Shown: positions 45,068 to 56,342 of the stretch, piece after piece
Layout: every line of letters starts with the position of its first letter
Numbering within the stretch: position 1 is the first letter of the stretch
Assembly: GCA_013115135.1 (NCBI GenBank)
Contig: JABANP010000127.1
Coordinates: forward strand, 58,627-122,626
DNA: 64,000 nucleotides
Source: Perkinsus olseni
Lineage: Eukaryota; Perkinsozoa; Perkinsida; Perkinsidae
Direction of reading: 5' to 3'
Notes under the pieces: model-generated
The model's database searches: none
What the model was told of the DNA's origin: nothing
What the model saw: only the letters and a program-made list of their open reading frames with translations
Program-made: the position numbers and the translations under genes

Positions 45068-48000
45068 ATGGCTGATTCTCGTACGATCTTGGATGCTGAG
45101 CAATCCCAGGTCCGCGACTCTGTCCTATCCGCACTCCGTAGCGGGTCAGAGAAGCAGTATTTCCTAGTGGCGGGGTTAGCCGGTACCGGCAAGACTTATT
45201 TGGTTAAGGAAATCCTAGAGGAATTGAAGAAAAGTATGACACCAATCGTCTTGTGCTGGGCTGGGGTCGCCGCAAGGCATCTGGGAGCGGATGCACGTAC
45301 TATCATGTCGTATTGCGGGCTTCAATATGATCGAACAGGGGTCCCGGGTGACAACGCTTTTATGCGTAGTCGCCCAGTCCTCGCGGAGAGAATGGTTCAG
45401 GGGCTGAGACTCCGTAGATTGCAGGAGGTTCTATCAGATCGGGCTGTTCTGATTCTGGATGAACTACAAGCCATCCAAGGGTCCGCGTTCGAAGCTCTGT
45501 CGGATGCATTCAAGACTTTGAGAAGAGAGAAGACGGGCTGCAACCTACCCTTTGGAGGGGTCCCCGTGATACTCACGGGGAACCCCTGCCAATTGGGTAG
45601 GGTCCCCTTCCATGAGTCCGAGCAGTACACGGAGACAAGTTTCCCTACAACCCCATGTTGGTTAACCGATACCTACAAGTTGATGGACCCCGTTACGTTC
45701 TACATGGAGTTGATACATCGAGGCCAAGACACTGGCTACCTTCAGATGCTGGCCGAGATCCGCAACTCCTCAGAAGGAGATATGGGGGTACCTAGGTTCT
45801 CACCAGCCGCCATGGCAGTGTTGGAGAATATACGTGACAGGGACGGAGGCAATAAAGCACCGAGGTGAGCCCAGGGAGTTGGTGAGTGGCTCACTAGTGA
45901 CAGTGACAGTGATAGTGACCACAACACCCGCGATACTGATAGTAACCAGCCACAGTGACAGTCATAGTGACCACAACACCCGTGGTAGTGATAGAAGCGA
46001 GCCACAGCGCCAGTGATAGTCATAGTAGCGAGCCACAGTGACAGTGATAGTGACCACAACACCCGTGATACTGATAGTAGCGAGCCACAGTGACAGTGAT
46101 AGTGACCACAACACCCGTGATACTGATAGTAACGAGCCACAGCGCCAGTGATAGTCATAGTAGCGAGCCACAGTGACAGTGATAGTGACCACAACACCCG
46201 TGATACTGATAGTAACGAGCCACAGTGACAGTCATAGTGACCACAACACCCGTGGTGGTGATAGTAGCGAGCCACAGCACCAGTGATAGTCATAGTAGCG
46301 AGCCACAGTGACAGTGATAGTGACCACAACACCCGTGATACTGATAGTAACGAGCCCCAGTGACAGTCATAGTGACCACAACACCCGTGGTAGTGATAGT
46401 AGCTGGCCACAACGCCAGTGATAGTCATAGTAGCGAGCCACAGTGACAGTGATAGTGACCACAACACCCGTGGTACTGATAGTAACGAGCCACAGTGACA
46501 GTCATAGTGACCACAACACCAGTGGTAGTGATAGTAGCGAGCCACAACGCCAGTGATAGTCATGGTAGCGAGCCACAGTGACAGTCGATAGTGACCACAA
46601 CACCCGTGGTAGTGATAGTAGCGAGCCACAACGTCAGTGATAGTCATAGTAGCGAGCCACAGTGACAGTGATAGTGACCACAACACCCGTGATACTGATA
46701 GTAACGAGCCACAGTGACAGTCATAGTGACCACAACACCCGTGGTGGTGATAGTAGCGAGCCACAACGCCAGTGATAGTCATAGTAGCGAGCCACAGTGA
46801 CAGTGATAGTGACCACAACACCCGTGATACTGATAGTAACGAGCCACAGTGACAGTCATAGTGACCACAACACCAGTGGTAGTGATAGTAGCGAGCCACA
46901 ACGCCAGTGATAGTCATGGTAGCGAGCCACAGTGACAATGATAGTGACCACAACACCCGTGGTACTGATAGTAGCGAGCCACAGTGACAGTCATAGTGAC
47001 CACAACACCAGTGGTAGTGATAGTAGCGAGCCACAACGCCAGTGATAGTCATGGTAGCGAGCCACAGTGACAGTGATAGTGACCACAACACCCGTGATAC
47101 TGATAGTAACGAGCCACAGTGACAGTCATAGTGACCACAACACCAGTGGTAGTGATAGTAGCGAGCCACAACGCCAGTGATAGTCATAGTAGCGAGCCAC
47201 AAGAGCACCCGTGGTAGTGATAGTAGCGACCACAGCGCCAGTGGTAGTGACCAACAACGCGGCGTTGTCAAGGCCAGTCGTAATGATCGTAGCAAGCCAT
47301 GGCAACAGCGATAATTCGTTTCATCAAACTGATACCATTTCTATACCGGGAACGGATGCAATAATTAACCAAACACCAAGTCATGAGAAACAGTAGTCAC
47401 AGGCTTAGCATGTCTACACGTAAAGGCGTTATTTCCAATGTCATCTTCTCAGATTCGAGCACACTATTCTCTGCCTAACTAATGGGGAAGCTGAGCTCTT
47501 CAATCAAAAACATCTTGATGAGATCGATGGAGACGAAGTGGTGTTTCCTGCCAAGGATACGAGAACGCAGCTGACCCCAATCGACTTCGACGACGACGAA
47601 GTATCTAAGCTGGGGTATAGGTCAACTATAGCCTTGAAACCTCGATGCCGAGTGATGGCAACCGTCAACCACCCACAGCTGATCTACTGTAACGGCTCAC
47701 AGGGCACTGTGGTTGACATCGAGCTCTCAGTTGGCCATCCTCCGAAGGTCTTGGTAGTATTCGACGGTGACGAGCGACCGGTGGAAGTGCACCCTGAGAC
47801 GTACATCCTCGAGCGAGCCGACGGCGAGACTATCTTTACCCGTCAACAGTTCCCCTTAATCCCTGCAGCTGCAATAACAGCCCATCGCGCCGTAGGGCTA
47901 ACCTTAAGAGGGGCCTGGGTACACCTGCCCTTCAAAGGTTGCCCGAGAACGGCTAATGAGGACATAGCGTCGTACTGGCGGCAGGAGTGGCTTAGAGGGT

Positions 48001-50165
48001 GCATGTACACCGTCCTATCCCGCGTCGGATCCCGACATGCTATAAGAGTGCACCCCTTGCGCCATGGTGATGTGATGCCGATCTTCTGGATGGACCCTGA
48101 GGCGGCTGCGTTCGACGCTGAATGTCGGTCGAAGAGTTTGCTGAACACCAGCAATGATCATCAACAGGCTCAGCCTAGCGGCGATGCAGCCGGAGATCCT
48201 GACCGTCAGACTGACCCTCTCATCGATCTTCAACGCTGCATCGAGAACCTGTCCATTCAGGTGAAGGCCACGTCTTCCCAAGTGGTTGACAATGTCGCTA
48301 AGCAGTTGGAGGCCAGCTCGAGTCGGGCACTGCTCTACAACCACTACGCAACCCTGCAAACTCAAAGGATCCACAACGGCCAACGCTCTATCCATGTGGT
48401 GGTTCATACCATGAGTCGACCGGTCTTGCGCGCCTCGGTCGAGCAACTGCCAACGGAACTGCAGTGGAGTTTCTATGAGCAACTAGACCAACATCTCAAT
48501 ATCGAGAGGACTGACTTAGACGACGTTGACATCTTGCGGATACTCCGAGATGTAAAGGAGGCTCAACAGGAGCCTGTGGGCGGGGTAGACGTGGGTGGCT
48601 CGGTCCCCACAACAGAAGCTGCTGTCGGTTCAACTCCTCCTGACGAAGGTGGAGTCCACAACCAAGAAGCCTCGAGCCTGATAGGTGAGGAGGATGATTG
48701 TTCAGAAGGCAGCTACAGCGACGTACCGAGATTTGACTGGGAAGAGGGTAGCGGTGAGGATGCAGAGTCCACTGATAGTGAGCTCGAGAATGCTCTCCTA
48801 AGCCCTCGCGGCAGCGCAGCCGCAAGACTGGGGCCTGGAAGAGATCGCTTCGAAGAGGAGCCATTTCTAATATGCAGGGGACCACTGCACAAAGTGGTCG
48901 AAGATTTCCTCACTGAACAACCACACTATCGACTTACCAGGACCACCATTGAAAGGCTGAAGGAGGTCGGGAGGAGCTGCATTCTCGAATGCGAGCGGAC
49001 AATCTCATACAAGAATAAGGGCAAGCCCTTGATCGCTGGTAGCAAGCCAGACTGGCGATGCTGGCCCAATGATGTGTGCTCGATGGGGGAGGTATGTATC
49101 TGTGGAAAAGACGGTGTCAATAGCTTCCACGGCCTCAAATCTGCCCATGCTACTGCTGAGGAGTGGCGAGCGCATGACCACACACCAGGAAGCACGCGAT
49201 GCCGATCCTCATACATCCCCCCACCTATCGTAGATGATTGGCTGCATTTACTGCAAGAAGACGGTTCGAAGACCAAGAGTGATCTTTTCGCGTGGACTCT
49301 GGCTAAGTACCTGAGGGGCGGATATAGCAGTAGCCCTCATACTGTGCAGTTCCTCGCGTCAAAAAAATTACAGAGCGATAGCGAGAAGGTGAGGAACACA
49401 CTGAGATCGCTCAGGCCCTACGGGAGGGCGGGACTGAGTGTTGAAGCTTTCGTAGAGGGGTTGAGCAAACTAAGATGTCCTCTAGATCAGCTCAAGGCGA
49501 ACGTCGGCCCTACGGTACAGCAGCTAGCCGCTCTTGAAGAAGGGATTGGCCACTATGATGATCTGGATGTATCAGCTGTGGATCGCTGCCTAATCCTCGG
49601 GGAAGTCCTATGTTCACGTGGGGTAGCTGAACACGGGAAATACCCCGTGAGAGAGTTCTGTGTCGTCGCCACAAGCCCGAGGATGCTCGGCAATATGGTA
49701 AACTGCCCCACAATCGGCGTCGACTGCAGCTTCAACATCGTTATGGCAAACGTGGCGATAGCTGTAGTTTGCGCCCTGCCGCGGGGCCAAACGGCCTCAC
49801 CCATAGCCATCGCTCTAGTTCACGCCGAGTCTATCTCCTCTGTTGAGCACTGCCTGCTTCAGCTGCGAGAAGCCGGTCGCATTTTGGAGCTGCCGAACTG
49901 TGAACCTAAAGAAGTTGTGATGGATGGATCGCCTAGCATCCACGGAGGGTGTACCTCTGTATACGGCGAATTCGCCGCTATTAGCTGCTTCTTCCATGTG
50001 ATGAAGCGAGCAAAGGAAGCTAAGGCCAGAGCCAATATGCCGAAGACCATATGGTTGGAGATAAAAAAGGACTTGAGCCTGCTGAGCGACTCGGTGTCCC
50101 GGGCCGAATGGGAGAAATTGGCTGTGCTGTTCGAGAAGAAGTGGAGAGAAGGTACACAGGGATAG
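45068..50165 (+). CDS. Pif1-type helicase fused to a MULE-type transposase (two exons)
   Basis: Exons 45068-45864 and 47453-50165 join in phase (AG + A gives Arg) across a GT-AG intron to give about 1,169 residues. Exon 1 carries SF1B helicase motifs: Walker A GLAGTGKT at 36-43, Walker B VLILDEL near 128, and motif III VILTGNPCQL near 168. Exon 2 resumes HTILCLTNGEAELFNQ. Then FPLIPAAAITAHRAVGLTLR and CMYTVLSRVGSRHAIRV follow, corresponding to motifs V and VI of Pif1/RecD. After an acidic linker come CysHis-rich CICGKDG and a MULE-like core: TIGVDCSFNIV (first Asp, about 1020), EVVMDGSPSI (second Asp, about 1088) and ISCFFHVMKRAKEA, the C-x-F-H-v-x-k signature. A TAG at 50163 ends the frame inside the transposase. 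The domain order helicase then transposase in one frame is directly visible; activity is unknown. Confidence 0.8.
45865..47452 (+). other. Intron containing a minisatellite
   Basis: The donor is gaggtgagccc (GT at 45865) and the acceptor is tcatcttctcag ending at 47452. Removal restores the helicase frame exactly between motifs III and IV. Most of the intron, about 45890-47230, is a tandem array, listed separately. It is far longer than the 30-100-base introns of the neighbouring genes. Confidence 0.8.
45890..47230. repeat. Minisatellite inside the helicase-transposase intron
   Basis: About ten copies of a roughly 135-bp unit, each made of three related subunits of about 45 bp of the type gcgagccacagtgacagtga followed by tagtgaccacaacacc. 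Because the unit is a multiple of three with no stops on the - strand, a 517-codon antisense frame (45742-47295) spans it; it has only the repeat's composition (HYHWCCGHYDCHCGSLL) and is not a gene. One extra C near 46587 slightly shifts the subunit register. Confidence 0.9.
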
Positions 50166-50520
50166 GCTCGGGCAGACCCCGTCCGGCAGAAGCTCCGCCG
50201 GGAGGTCGAATATTTTGAGGATTTATCCGAAAGGCCTGCATCTTTGTGTCGCACTGTTCTGTTACGTAGAGCGTCCGGCAACACTCTCTCCAATCGGCCG
50301 AGCATCAGTCGAGACCTTCATGGGCGACTTCGCCTCGTATCTGACCACGTCAAACTGGAGGAGCTATTGGGGGCAGTACGCATCGGAGCGGAGCGGGCCA
50401 AGGACAAACAACGCAGTGGAGAAGGCTAACCGCATGATTAAGGAAGAGGTCGGCTGGGAATTGCGTGTTGCTGAGACACTCGGCGCCGAGTATATAGCGT
50501 ATGGTGTGAGACTCATACTA
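50166..50520 (+). CDS. MULE transposase, continuation (frame-broken)
   Basis: Directly after the TAG at 50163 the same frame continues RADPVRQKLRREVEYFEDL, which fits the transposase region following FFHVMKR. The frame then has to change. From about 50260 a second frame reads GRASVETFMGDFASYLTTSN, WRSYWGQYASER and GPRTNNAVEKANRMIKEEVG. The last is the family's R-T-N-N-x-x-E segment, which probably contains the third acidic residue of the catalytic set. So this copy has one stop and one frame change, or introns I could not place. A strong donor-like gagtaagtac follows the final TGA. Confidence 0.65.
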
Positions 50521-50762
50521 TGAGTAAGTACACATTAAGAATGAGCGTAAAAATGAGTATAGGGTGATAGGACTATCATCATAGTCAAACACTTTTGGCG
50601 TTTAATTTTAAAACAAAATTACCAACATTATTACGGTATGCGCGAAATTGATTGATTTTGCTATACGAACCCTCCGGGGAGCATCACTCTACGCTGGAGA
50701 GGTAGTCCAGGATCTATTGGGCTCGTCGCAGACAGGTAGTTGCTTCGAGTATTGCAAAACAG

Positions 50763-51602
50763 GTGACGGACAATAGAAGGAGAAGAACGCTCAGCGAGTT
50801 CAACGGTTACCTGAACAATGGTGCTTCATGGGCGAAGATCTCCCAATATGGTCATGCCACCAACAAAGGCGAGATCACCGACAAGTATCGACGATTTGGA
50901 GCTCGCTCGCTAGCCACCGAAAGCCTCTGCCAAGTACCGAGGACCTGGAAGACGACGAGAGAAGTGGATCCCAACGACGAGACGGAGTGGCTCTTCATCC
51001 GGGATCCCCAGGTCAAAAGAGGCGTTGAATCCCTTTCCTGTCATGTTCTGTCCGACGACGACCTCGGCAAGTGCGCGAAGAAGTTCTACGAAGCAGACTA
51101 TACCACGCTTCAAGAGGCTCATGAGCTCACTAGCACATTCTGTGCAGTACGGTACTCCAAGGCAGGCGGCACTCTATCATCCTACTGCACATGCTCCACG
51201 TGGAGGAAAAACCTCGTATGTGGGCACTTGGCCGCGGTGGCTCATCTTTCTGGCGGCGACTCCTCACGTGAAGCAACTGAAAAGTGGAGGTTTATGCAGG
51301 TGTACTTCCGGCGAGCTGCTCGGACCCGGAAAAAAACAGGAGAATTCGACCAGAATGTCCTCCCAGCCGACGCTCGATACGGAATCAGTCGAAGTGAGCC
51401 ATCGGCAGCGCCGAGACCTCGTAAGCGTCGCAGGGCAACTGCAGCCGGTTCTGGGCAAGTTACCCCACCTGCAGCCAAGAGGCCAAGAATTGTTATTAAG
51501 GGAGCTAGCGGTCAAACGAGGACTGTGAGACCCCAATTAGCACATCGATTAATGCATTGTTTCGGTAAGCCTGATGCCTTGCGTAACTCGAAGGACATGT
51601 AA
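50763..51602 (+). CDS. SWIM zinc-finger exon of the transposase
   Basis: The frame opens right after an acceptor (ttgcaaaacag) and is likely a further exon of the transposase gene. It contains YCTCSTWRKNLVCGHLAAVA (about 51184-51245), a SWIM zinc finger (C-x-C-xn-C-x-H), which in MULE proteins follows the catalytic core and may bind DNA. A basic stretch, RPRKRRRATAAG, near the end could be a nuclear localisation signal. The protein ends at TAA 51600-51602. No ATG near its 5' end explains it as a separate gene, which supports splicing from the upstream exons. Confidence 0.75.
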   Translation: MTDNRRRRTLSEFNGYLNNGASWAKISQYGHATNKGEITDKYRRFGARSLATESLCQVPRTWKTTREVDPNDETEWLFIRDPQVKRGVESLSCHVLSDDDLGKCAKKFYEADYTTLQEAHELTSTFCAVRYSKAGGTLSSYCTCSTWRKNLVCGHLAAVAHLSGGDSSREATEKWRFMQVYFRRAARTRKKTGEFDQNVLPADARYGISRSEPSAAPRPRKRRRATAAGSGQVTPPAAKRPRIVIKGASGQTRTVRPQLAHRLMHCFGKPDALRNSKDM

Positions 51603-52617
51603 GAAAACGCGGGCCGTATGACAGTATGCAACTTTCACAGCATATCATACTACCTGCCCGAGCCAGCTCACGTATAGTATTCCTGCCAACTCCTCACAGT
51701 TCGGCCGGTTCGGGTCGAACCCAACACAGAGTCCTGAAGTTCCAGAAAAGCTCTCACTTATTCTTCCTCTGAGGCTCTCGCTCTCTATAATCGTGCCATG
51801 ACCCATTTCACCCGTCGTTACATAACTGGATCGATGTCACTGATGCTCATCGTATTTTGACAGTGATGGAGGGCGACTGCTTCGACATAGGCAGGACAGG
51901 TCGAGGGACCTCGGAGTTTAAGTCGCAGCGCGGATGCTGTATGAGCCTGTCTACTCTGACCTCTTGGGAAACGCAGTGATTAACATCTGAACACATTAGC
52001 AATGTGTCCTTGGCAATTCTGTGCATTGTAGCATTGCGTGTGTTATGATATGCATATGTTATGTTCATGATGTGACTCACATCCAGCTTGGCGTGAACGC
52101 CGTGCATAGCTCAGATGGAACTTGAGCACATTTCAAACGCGTTTCTCACTGCGGTGTAAGATAATCCCTCTCCACTCAACGAGAACCTCACCAGTTGGAA
52201 TATGGTGAACACACCATGTGTCGATGGACCACGAGAGACAGCCCTCTTCTAATCGAGCAACGGCTCGCGCATCAGTTGAGCATAAAGAGGAACGAACCAA
52301 CAGAGCGACCGTAGGCAAACAAAATTCGACCCCTGATAATAGACGGTCCATTTATTTTTCCGTCGACAAGTACACCAAATATGAGCTTCTCCACAATGGG
52401 AAAAGCCTACCATGCCGACTGACAAATATGTAATCTGGGAAGTCACAACCAGACTACATAATGGTCAATACATAATGGTCGGTAGTGAAGACCACACTAC
52501 TAATGGTCACCGGTAGTCGTGACCATCAGTGTGGTAGTCATGGACCTTAAGTAGGTAGTAGCCGTTGTGGTTGGGACCATCAGCGTGGTAGTCGATCAGT
52601 AACGATCAGATCGTCGA
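51603..52617. other. 3' flank of the transposase gene inside the element
   Basis: About 1 kb without a recognised gene. Near 52450-52600 there are short direct repeats around tggtcagtagtcgtgaccat-like words (taatggtc, ggtagtc, gaccatcag). A - strand frame at 51847-52107 shows no domain. Confidence 0.45.
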
Positions 52618-54128
52618 GGAAGGGAGGGCAATGTTGAGGAGGCGAGGCCGTAAGGGTATTGAGGCAATGTTGAGGAGGGACGGCCGTACGGTTATCGAGG
52701 ACATAACAGCATCTCGGAGGCCTGAGAATGATAGGGCCAGTGAGAACTTCGAGAGAGAGCACTTGAGGATCCTACCGAGGCAATGTTGAGGAGGCGAGGC
52801 CGTAAGGGTATCAAGGGCAATGTTGAGAAGGGACGGCCGTACGGGTATCGAGGACATAACAGCATCTCGGAGGCCTGAGAATGATAGGGCCAGTGAGAAC
52901 TTCGAGAGAGCACTTGAGAATCCTACCGAGGCAATGTTGAGGAGGCGAGGCCGTAAGGGTATTGAGGGCAATGTTGAGAAGGGACGGCCGTACGGTTATC
53001 GAGGACATAACAGCATCTCGGAGGCCTGAGAATGATAGGGCCAGTGAGAACTTCGAGAGAGCACTTGAGGATCCTACCGAGGCAATGTTGAGGAGGCGAG
53101 GCCGTAAGGGTATTGAGGGCAAAGGTTGAGAAGGGACGGCCGTACGGTTATCGAGGACATAACAGCATCTCGGAGGCCTGAGAATGATAGGGCCAGTGAG
53201 AACTTCGAGAGAGCACTTGAGAATCCTACCGAGGCAATGTTGAGGAGGCGAGGCCGTAAGGGTATCAAGGGCAATGTTGAGGAGGGACGGCCGTACGGTT
53301 ATCGAGGACATAACAGCATCTCGGAGGCCTGAGAATGATAGGGCCAGTGAGAACTTCGAGAGAGCACTTGAGAATCCTACCGAGGCAATGTTGAGGAGGC
53401 GAGGCCGTAAGGGTATTGAGGCAATGTTGAGAAGGGACGGCCGTACGGTTATCGAGGACATAACAGCATCTCGGAGGCCTGAGAATGATAGGGCCAGTGA
53501 GAACTTCGAGAGAGCACTTGAGAATCCTACCGAGGCAATGTTGAGGAGGCGAGGCCGTAAGGCTATTGAGGGCAAGGTTGAGAAGGGACGGCCGTACGGT
53601 TATCGAGGACATAACAGCATCTCGGAGGCCTGAGAATGATAGGGCCAGTGAGAACTTCGAGAGAGCACTTGAGAATCCTACCGAGGCAATGTTGAGGAGG
53701 CGAGGCCGTAAGGCTATTGAGGGCAAGGTTGAGAAGGGACGGCCGTACGGTTATCGAGGACATAACAGCATCTCGGAGGCCTGAGAATGATAGGGCCAGT
53801 GAGAACTTCGAGAGAGCACTTGAGAATCCTACCGAGGCAATGTTGAGGAGGCGAGGCCGTAAGGGTATTGAGGCAATGTTGAGAAGGGACGGCCGTACGG
53901 TTATCGAGGACATAACAGCATCTCGGAGGCCTGAGAATGATAGGGCCAGTGAGAACTTCGAGAGAGCACTTGAGAATCCTACCGAGGCAATGTTGAGGAG
54001 GCGAGGCCGTAAGGGTATTGAGGGCAATGTTGAGGAGGGGCGGTCGCGGCCGTTAGGTAAGCAACTGGGCCCTCGATTATAGGCCCAACCAAGCGTAGAA
54101 GAAAGCCGGGAACCGTTTCAGAACGATT
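52618..54128 (-). repeat. Right inverted end: tandem array plus terminal repeat
   Basis: Mirror image of the left end. About nine units of the same sequence, read on the - strand, occupy 52618-54045. The unique terminal part, 54045-54128, ends with ccgtttcagaacgat, the inverse of the left tip. The array is longer than the left one (about 1.4 kb against 1.1 kb), so unit number has changed independently at the two ends. Some units have gained or lost a base (for example ggcaaaggttgag near 53119). Confidence 0.9.
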
Positions 54129-54339
54129 GCACGGTCCCCGACCGTGGGAACTGGAAAACCACGAGTGACGTTAAGAGCGCAAGATCAGAAACGTATCCTA
54201 CGGTTACGACTTGACGGTTTCGGATATCTGGGCGATGCTCGGACGTCCTTTTCCTATTGGATTGCTATTGGCTTGCTACTGACTGTGAACAGTTATTGCT
54301 CACTACTACGTTCGGGTCTCGGTGACGTGTCCCTGTGAC
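54129..54339. other. Flank between the DNA transposon and the retroelement region
   Basis: Short stretch without recognised features. The doubled gtgacgtgtccc near 54322-54345 is a small direct repeat. No target-site duplication matching the left flank of the transposon was found here. Confidence 0.4.
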
Positions 54340-56342
54340 GTGTCCCCTTTAGCTAACCGTGAGTAGTACTTCGTTCGTACGTGTTCGCGTGCGATAGCGC
54401 TATTGGTCTTACGTCTATACGGTCTCTAGTTATCACCATTTGGCTACGACTATCATTAGGATTGGTTAGAGCGACTGACTTGTTGGGTTCCAACGTTTTG
54501 GAAGGGTCTCTACGTTCTTATGATTAGGGCGAGGCAATGCGCCAGCCACGATGAAGGGCCTACGATAGCGTACTTAGGCTGTGATAACGTATCTTGCGTT
54601 ATTCCTGCAACGTCTATCCTGGCCACACACCACTTCATCGCGCATTCTACCGGGATTGTGTTGTCTACAGGCTCCTACCATGATCCTACGTCTGCACGGC
54701 TCGACTATCAAGCGTCCCTGGTCACGACTACCGGCTCTTCTGAAGACTGATCCCCTTCTAGAAGGCAACCACTATTGTGACCTGCTGGACGGCGTTTTCG
54801 CGAGACGAGATATCGAGCCCCACGACGTGCGATGGAGTCATCCTTACCTTACAAGCGGTCTGGACTACGTTCACAGTGACCACTACCGAGGCAGCATCGG
54901 CAGCCGAAAGTCTCCTAGGAGACGATCGGCTCTGGTGTCCCCTCACCCTATGGCCGCACTAGCAACGACTCCCATGGCGTGATCCTGTAGACGACTATCC
55001 CCAATACAACACCGGAACCAACTGATCTGGCAACAACAACCTCGACAACGGTAGATTCAACGACATACTGTGTCCTAGAATTGGCAAAGGGACCGGGGTG
55101 TACACCGTTCCTTCCTGTGGACGTCAACCACTGGATTATGTCTGGTCTACGTCCTGTTGTACGAGGTGAAGAAGTATTTGGTGATCTAAGATTAACGACG
55201 GCGTGGATCGCCTATAGTTCTTGGGTTTGACAAGGCGATCTCTCACGCTAGACCTACTATGTGACGACTCGGCTCTACGACTTCATCCTCTTCAACACGT
55301 ACACTGTTACTGTACGGATATCCACTACCGAGATATACCGTTATCTCCGAGCCGACGACTCACGTAGATGCACTAGAGAGGTAACCGCGGCAGTTGTTAT
55401 GGACGCTGCCCGGTCGTAACAATGGCGTTACGTAGTTCCCATGACGTGGAACCTTATCTCTAATGAAGTATCGTCTGGTGGTCAGGCAGTCATCAGACGA
55501 CAACGATAAGATGTATCGTGTGGTTCTTGTACCGTCGAGAACCACAAGCCTACTCCTCGGTTCTTCGTGATATGAAGGTTGACGACATTTAGGACGACGT
55601 CATGGTACCAACTTCATATCTCGATTATGGGAGTGACTATGACCCCTACGTCTGCATTCACAGCAACGCCAAGTCACTTCCATCCACGTGTGCGAGTCAG
55701 GCAGTTCGTGCACGACTTCATGGACCCTTACGGCCTAGTATTCAGACCGTTGCTAGACCGCTGCGCAGAAGGTGTCCATTTGCGATGTACTCCAGGGTGC
55801 GTCAGTCAGGCAGTTGACGACACCTCACCGACGGAACAACCGTATGTTGTACATCGATGACGCAGTTGACGACTTAGCTATGGCCGGCGACTATGGTAAC
55901 TACACTCTGCGTCTAAACCTACGAGCGGTGACGTTGTCACAGCTCACAATTCATCACTTTTCCTTACGGCGACGATTCGATGTTACGTGGCTTGAAGGAA
56001 GAGTCCCTAGCAGCCGTGGGCTGTGGTGCAGCACACTTCGCCGACGTTCCGCACTGCTAGAACGGCTGTCCCCTACCACACAACTTGGGTGTCCCCAATG
56101 GTCATCTACGGTACGCCCGACGACTACTAACGTGGTAGGACTCCCGATGTTGCTGACGAGTGACTACGGAGAAGAACGATGACCGTCATTCATCTGTATG
56201 AGAAGCTACTACCACTAGCCTCACTAGCTACGTAGTGTAGGTGCTACGTTGTGTTGTCTCTAGCGTCGAGTAGTTCGACGATCTAGCTCTATATATCAAC
56301 TACCCTTACGACTTCATCTGTTTGAAGACTCTACTCTTTATC
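54340..56342 (+). other. Probable LTR/leader region of the Bel/Pao-like element
   Basis: About 2 kb with the same word bias as the polyprotein gene (many acgac, tacgt), but with all frames closed, so it is likely non-coding leader plus LTR or a decayed reading frame. The AT-rich word ctatatatc at 56288-56296 lies 47 bases before the start codon. No LTR can be confirmed, because the matching 3' LTR would lie beyond the window edge. Confidence 0.4.

Larger units (their letters stand above)
43677..54128. mobile_element. Large DNA transposon with inverted array ends, encoding a Pif1 helicase joined to a MULE transposase
   Basis: The two ends are inverted copies. Bases 43677-43771 (atcgttctgaaacggttccc onward) pair with the reverse complement of 54045-54128. 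Inside each, a tandem array of 116/153-bp units faces inward, left array on the + strand and right array on the - strand. Between them are a helicase-transposase gene, the remaining transposase piece and a SWIM zinc-finger exon, all on the + strand. MULE-type transposases typically act on long inverted ends, and fold-back-like ends with internal tandem arrays are known. A helicase in the same gene is, to my knowledge, unusual. I could not find a clear 8-11-bp target duplication, so the exact termini are uncertain. Confidence 0.75.

Noticed and set aside
45742..47295. 517-codon antisense open frame across the minisatellite
   Set aside because: Its sequence is only the translation of a 135-bp repeat whose length is a multiple of three. 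It overlaps a well-supported helicase exon and shows no domain.
43665..54140. Target-site duplication flanking the inverted-end transposon
   Set aside because: The bases just outside the tips (taatgtggt on the left, tgcacggtc on the right) do not match, so no duplication can be claimed.
54340..56342. LTR pair of the Bel/Pao-like element
   Set aside because: A 3' LTR would lie outside the window, and no convincing long direct match exists between this leader and 63,699-64,000.
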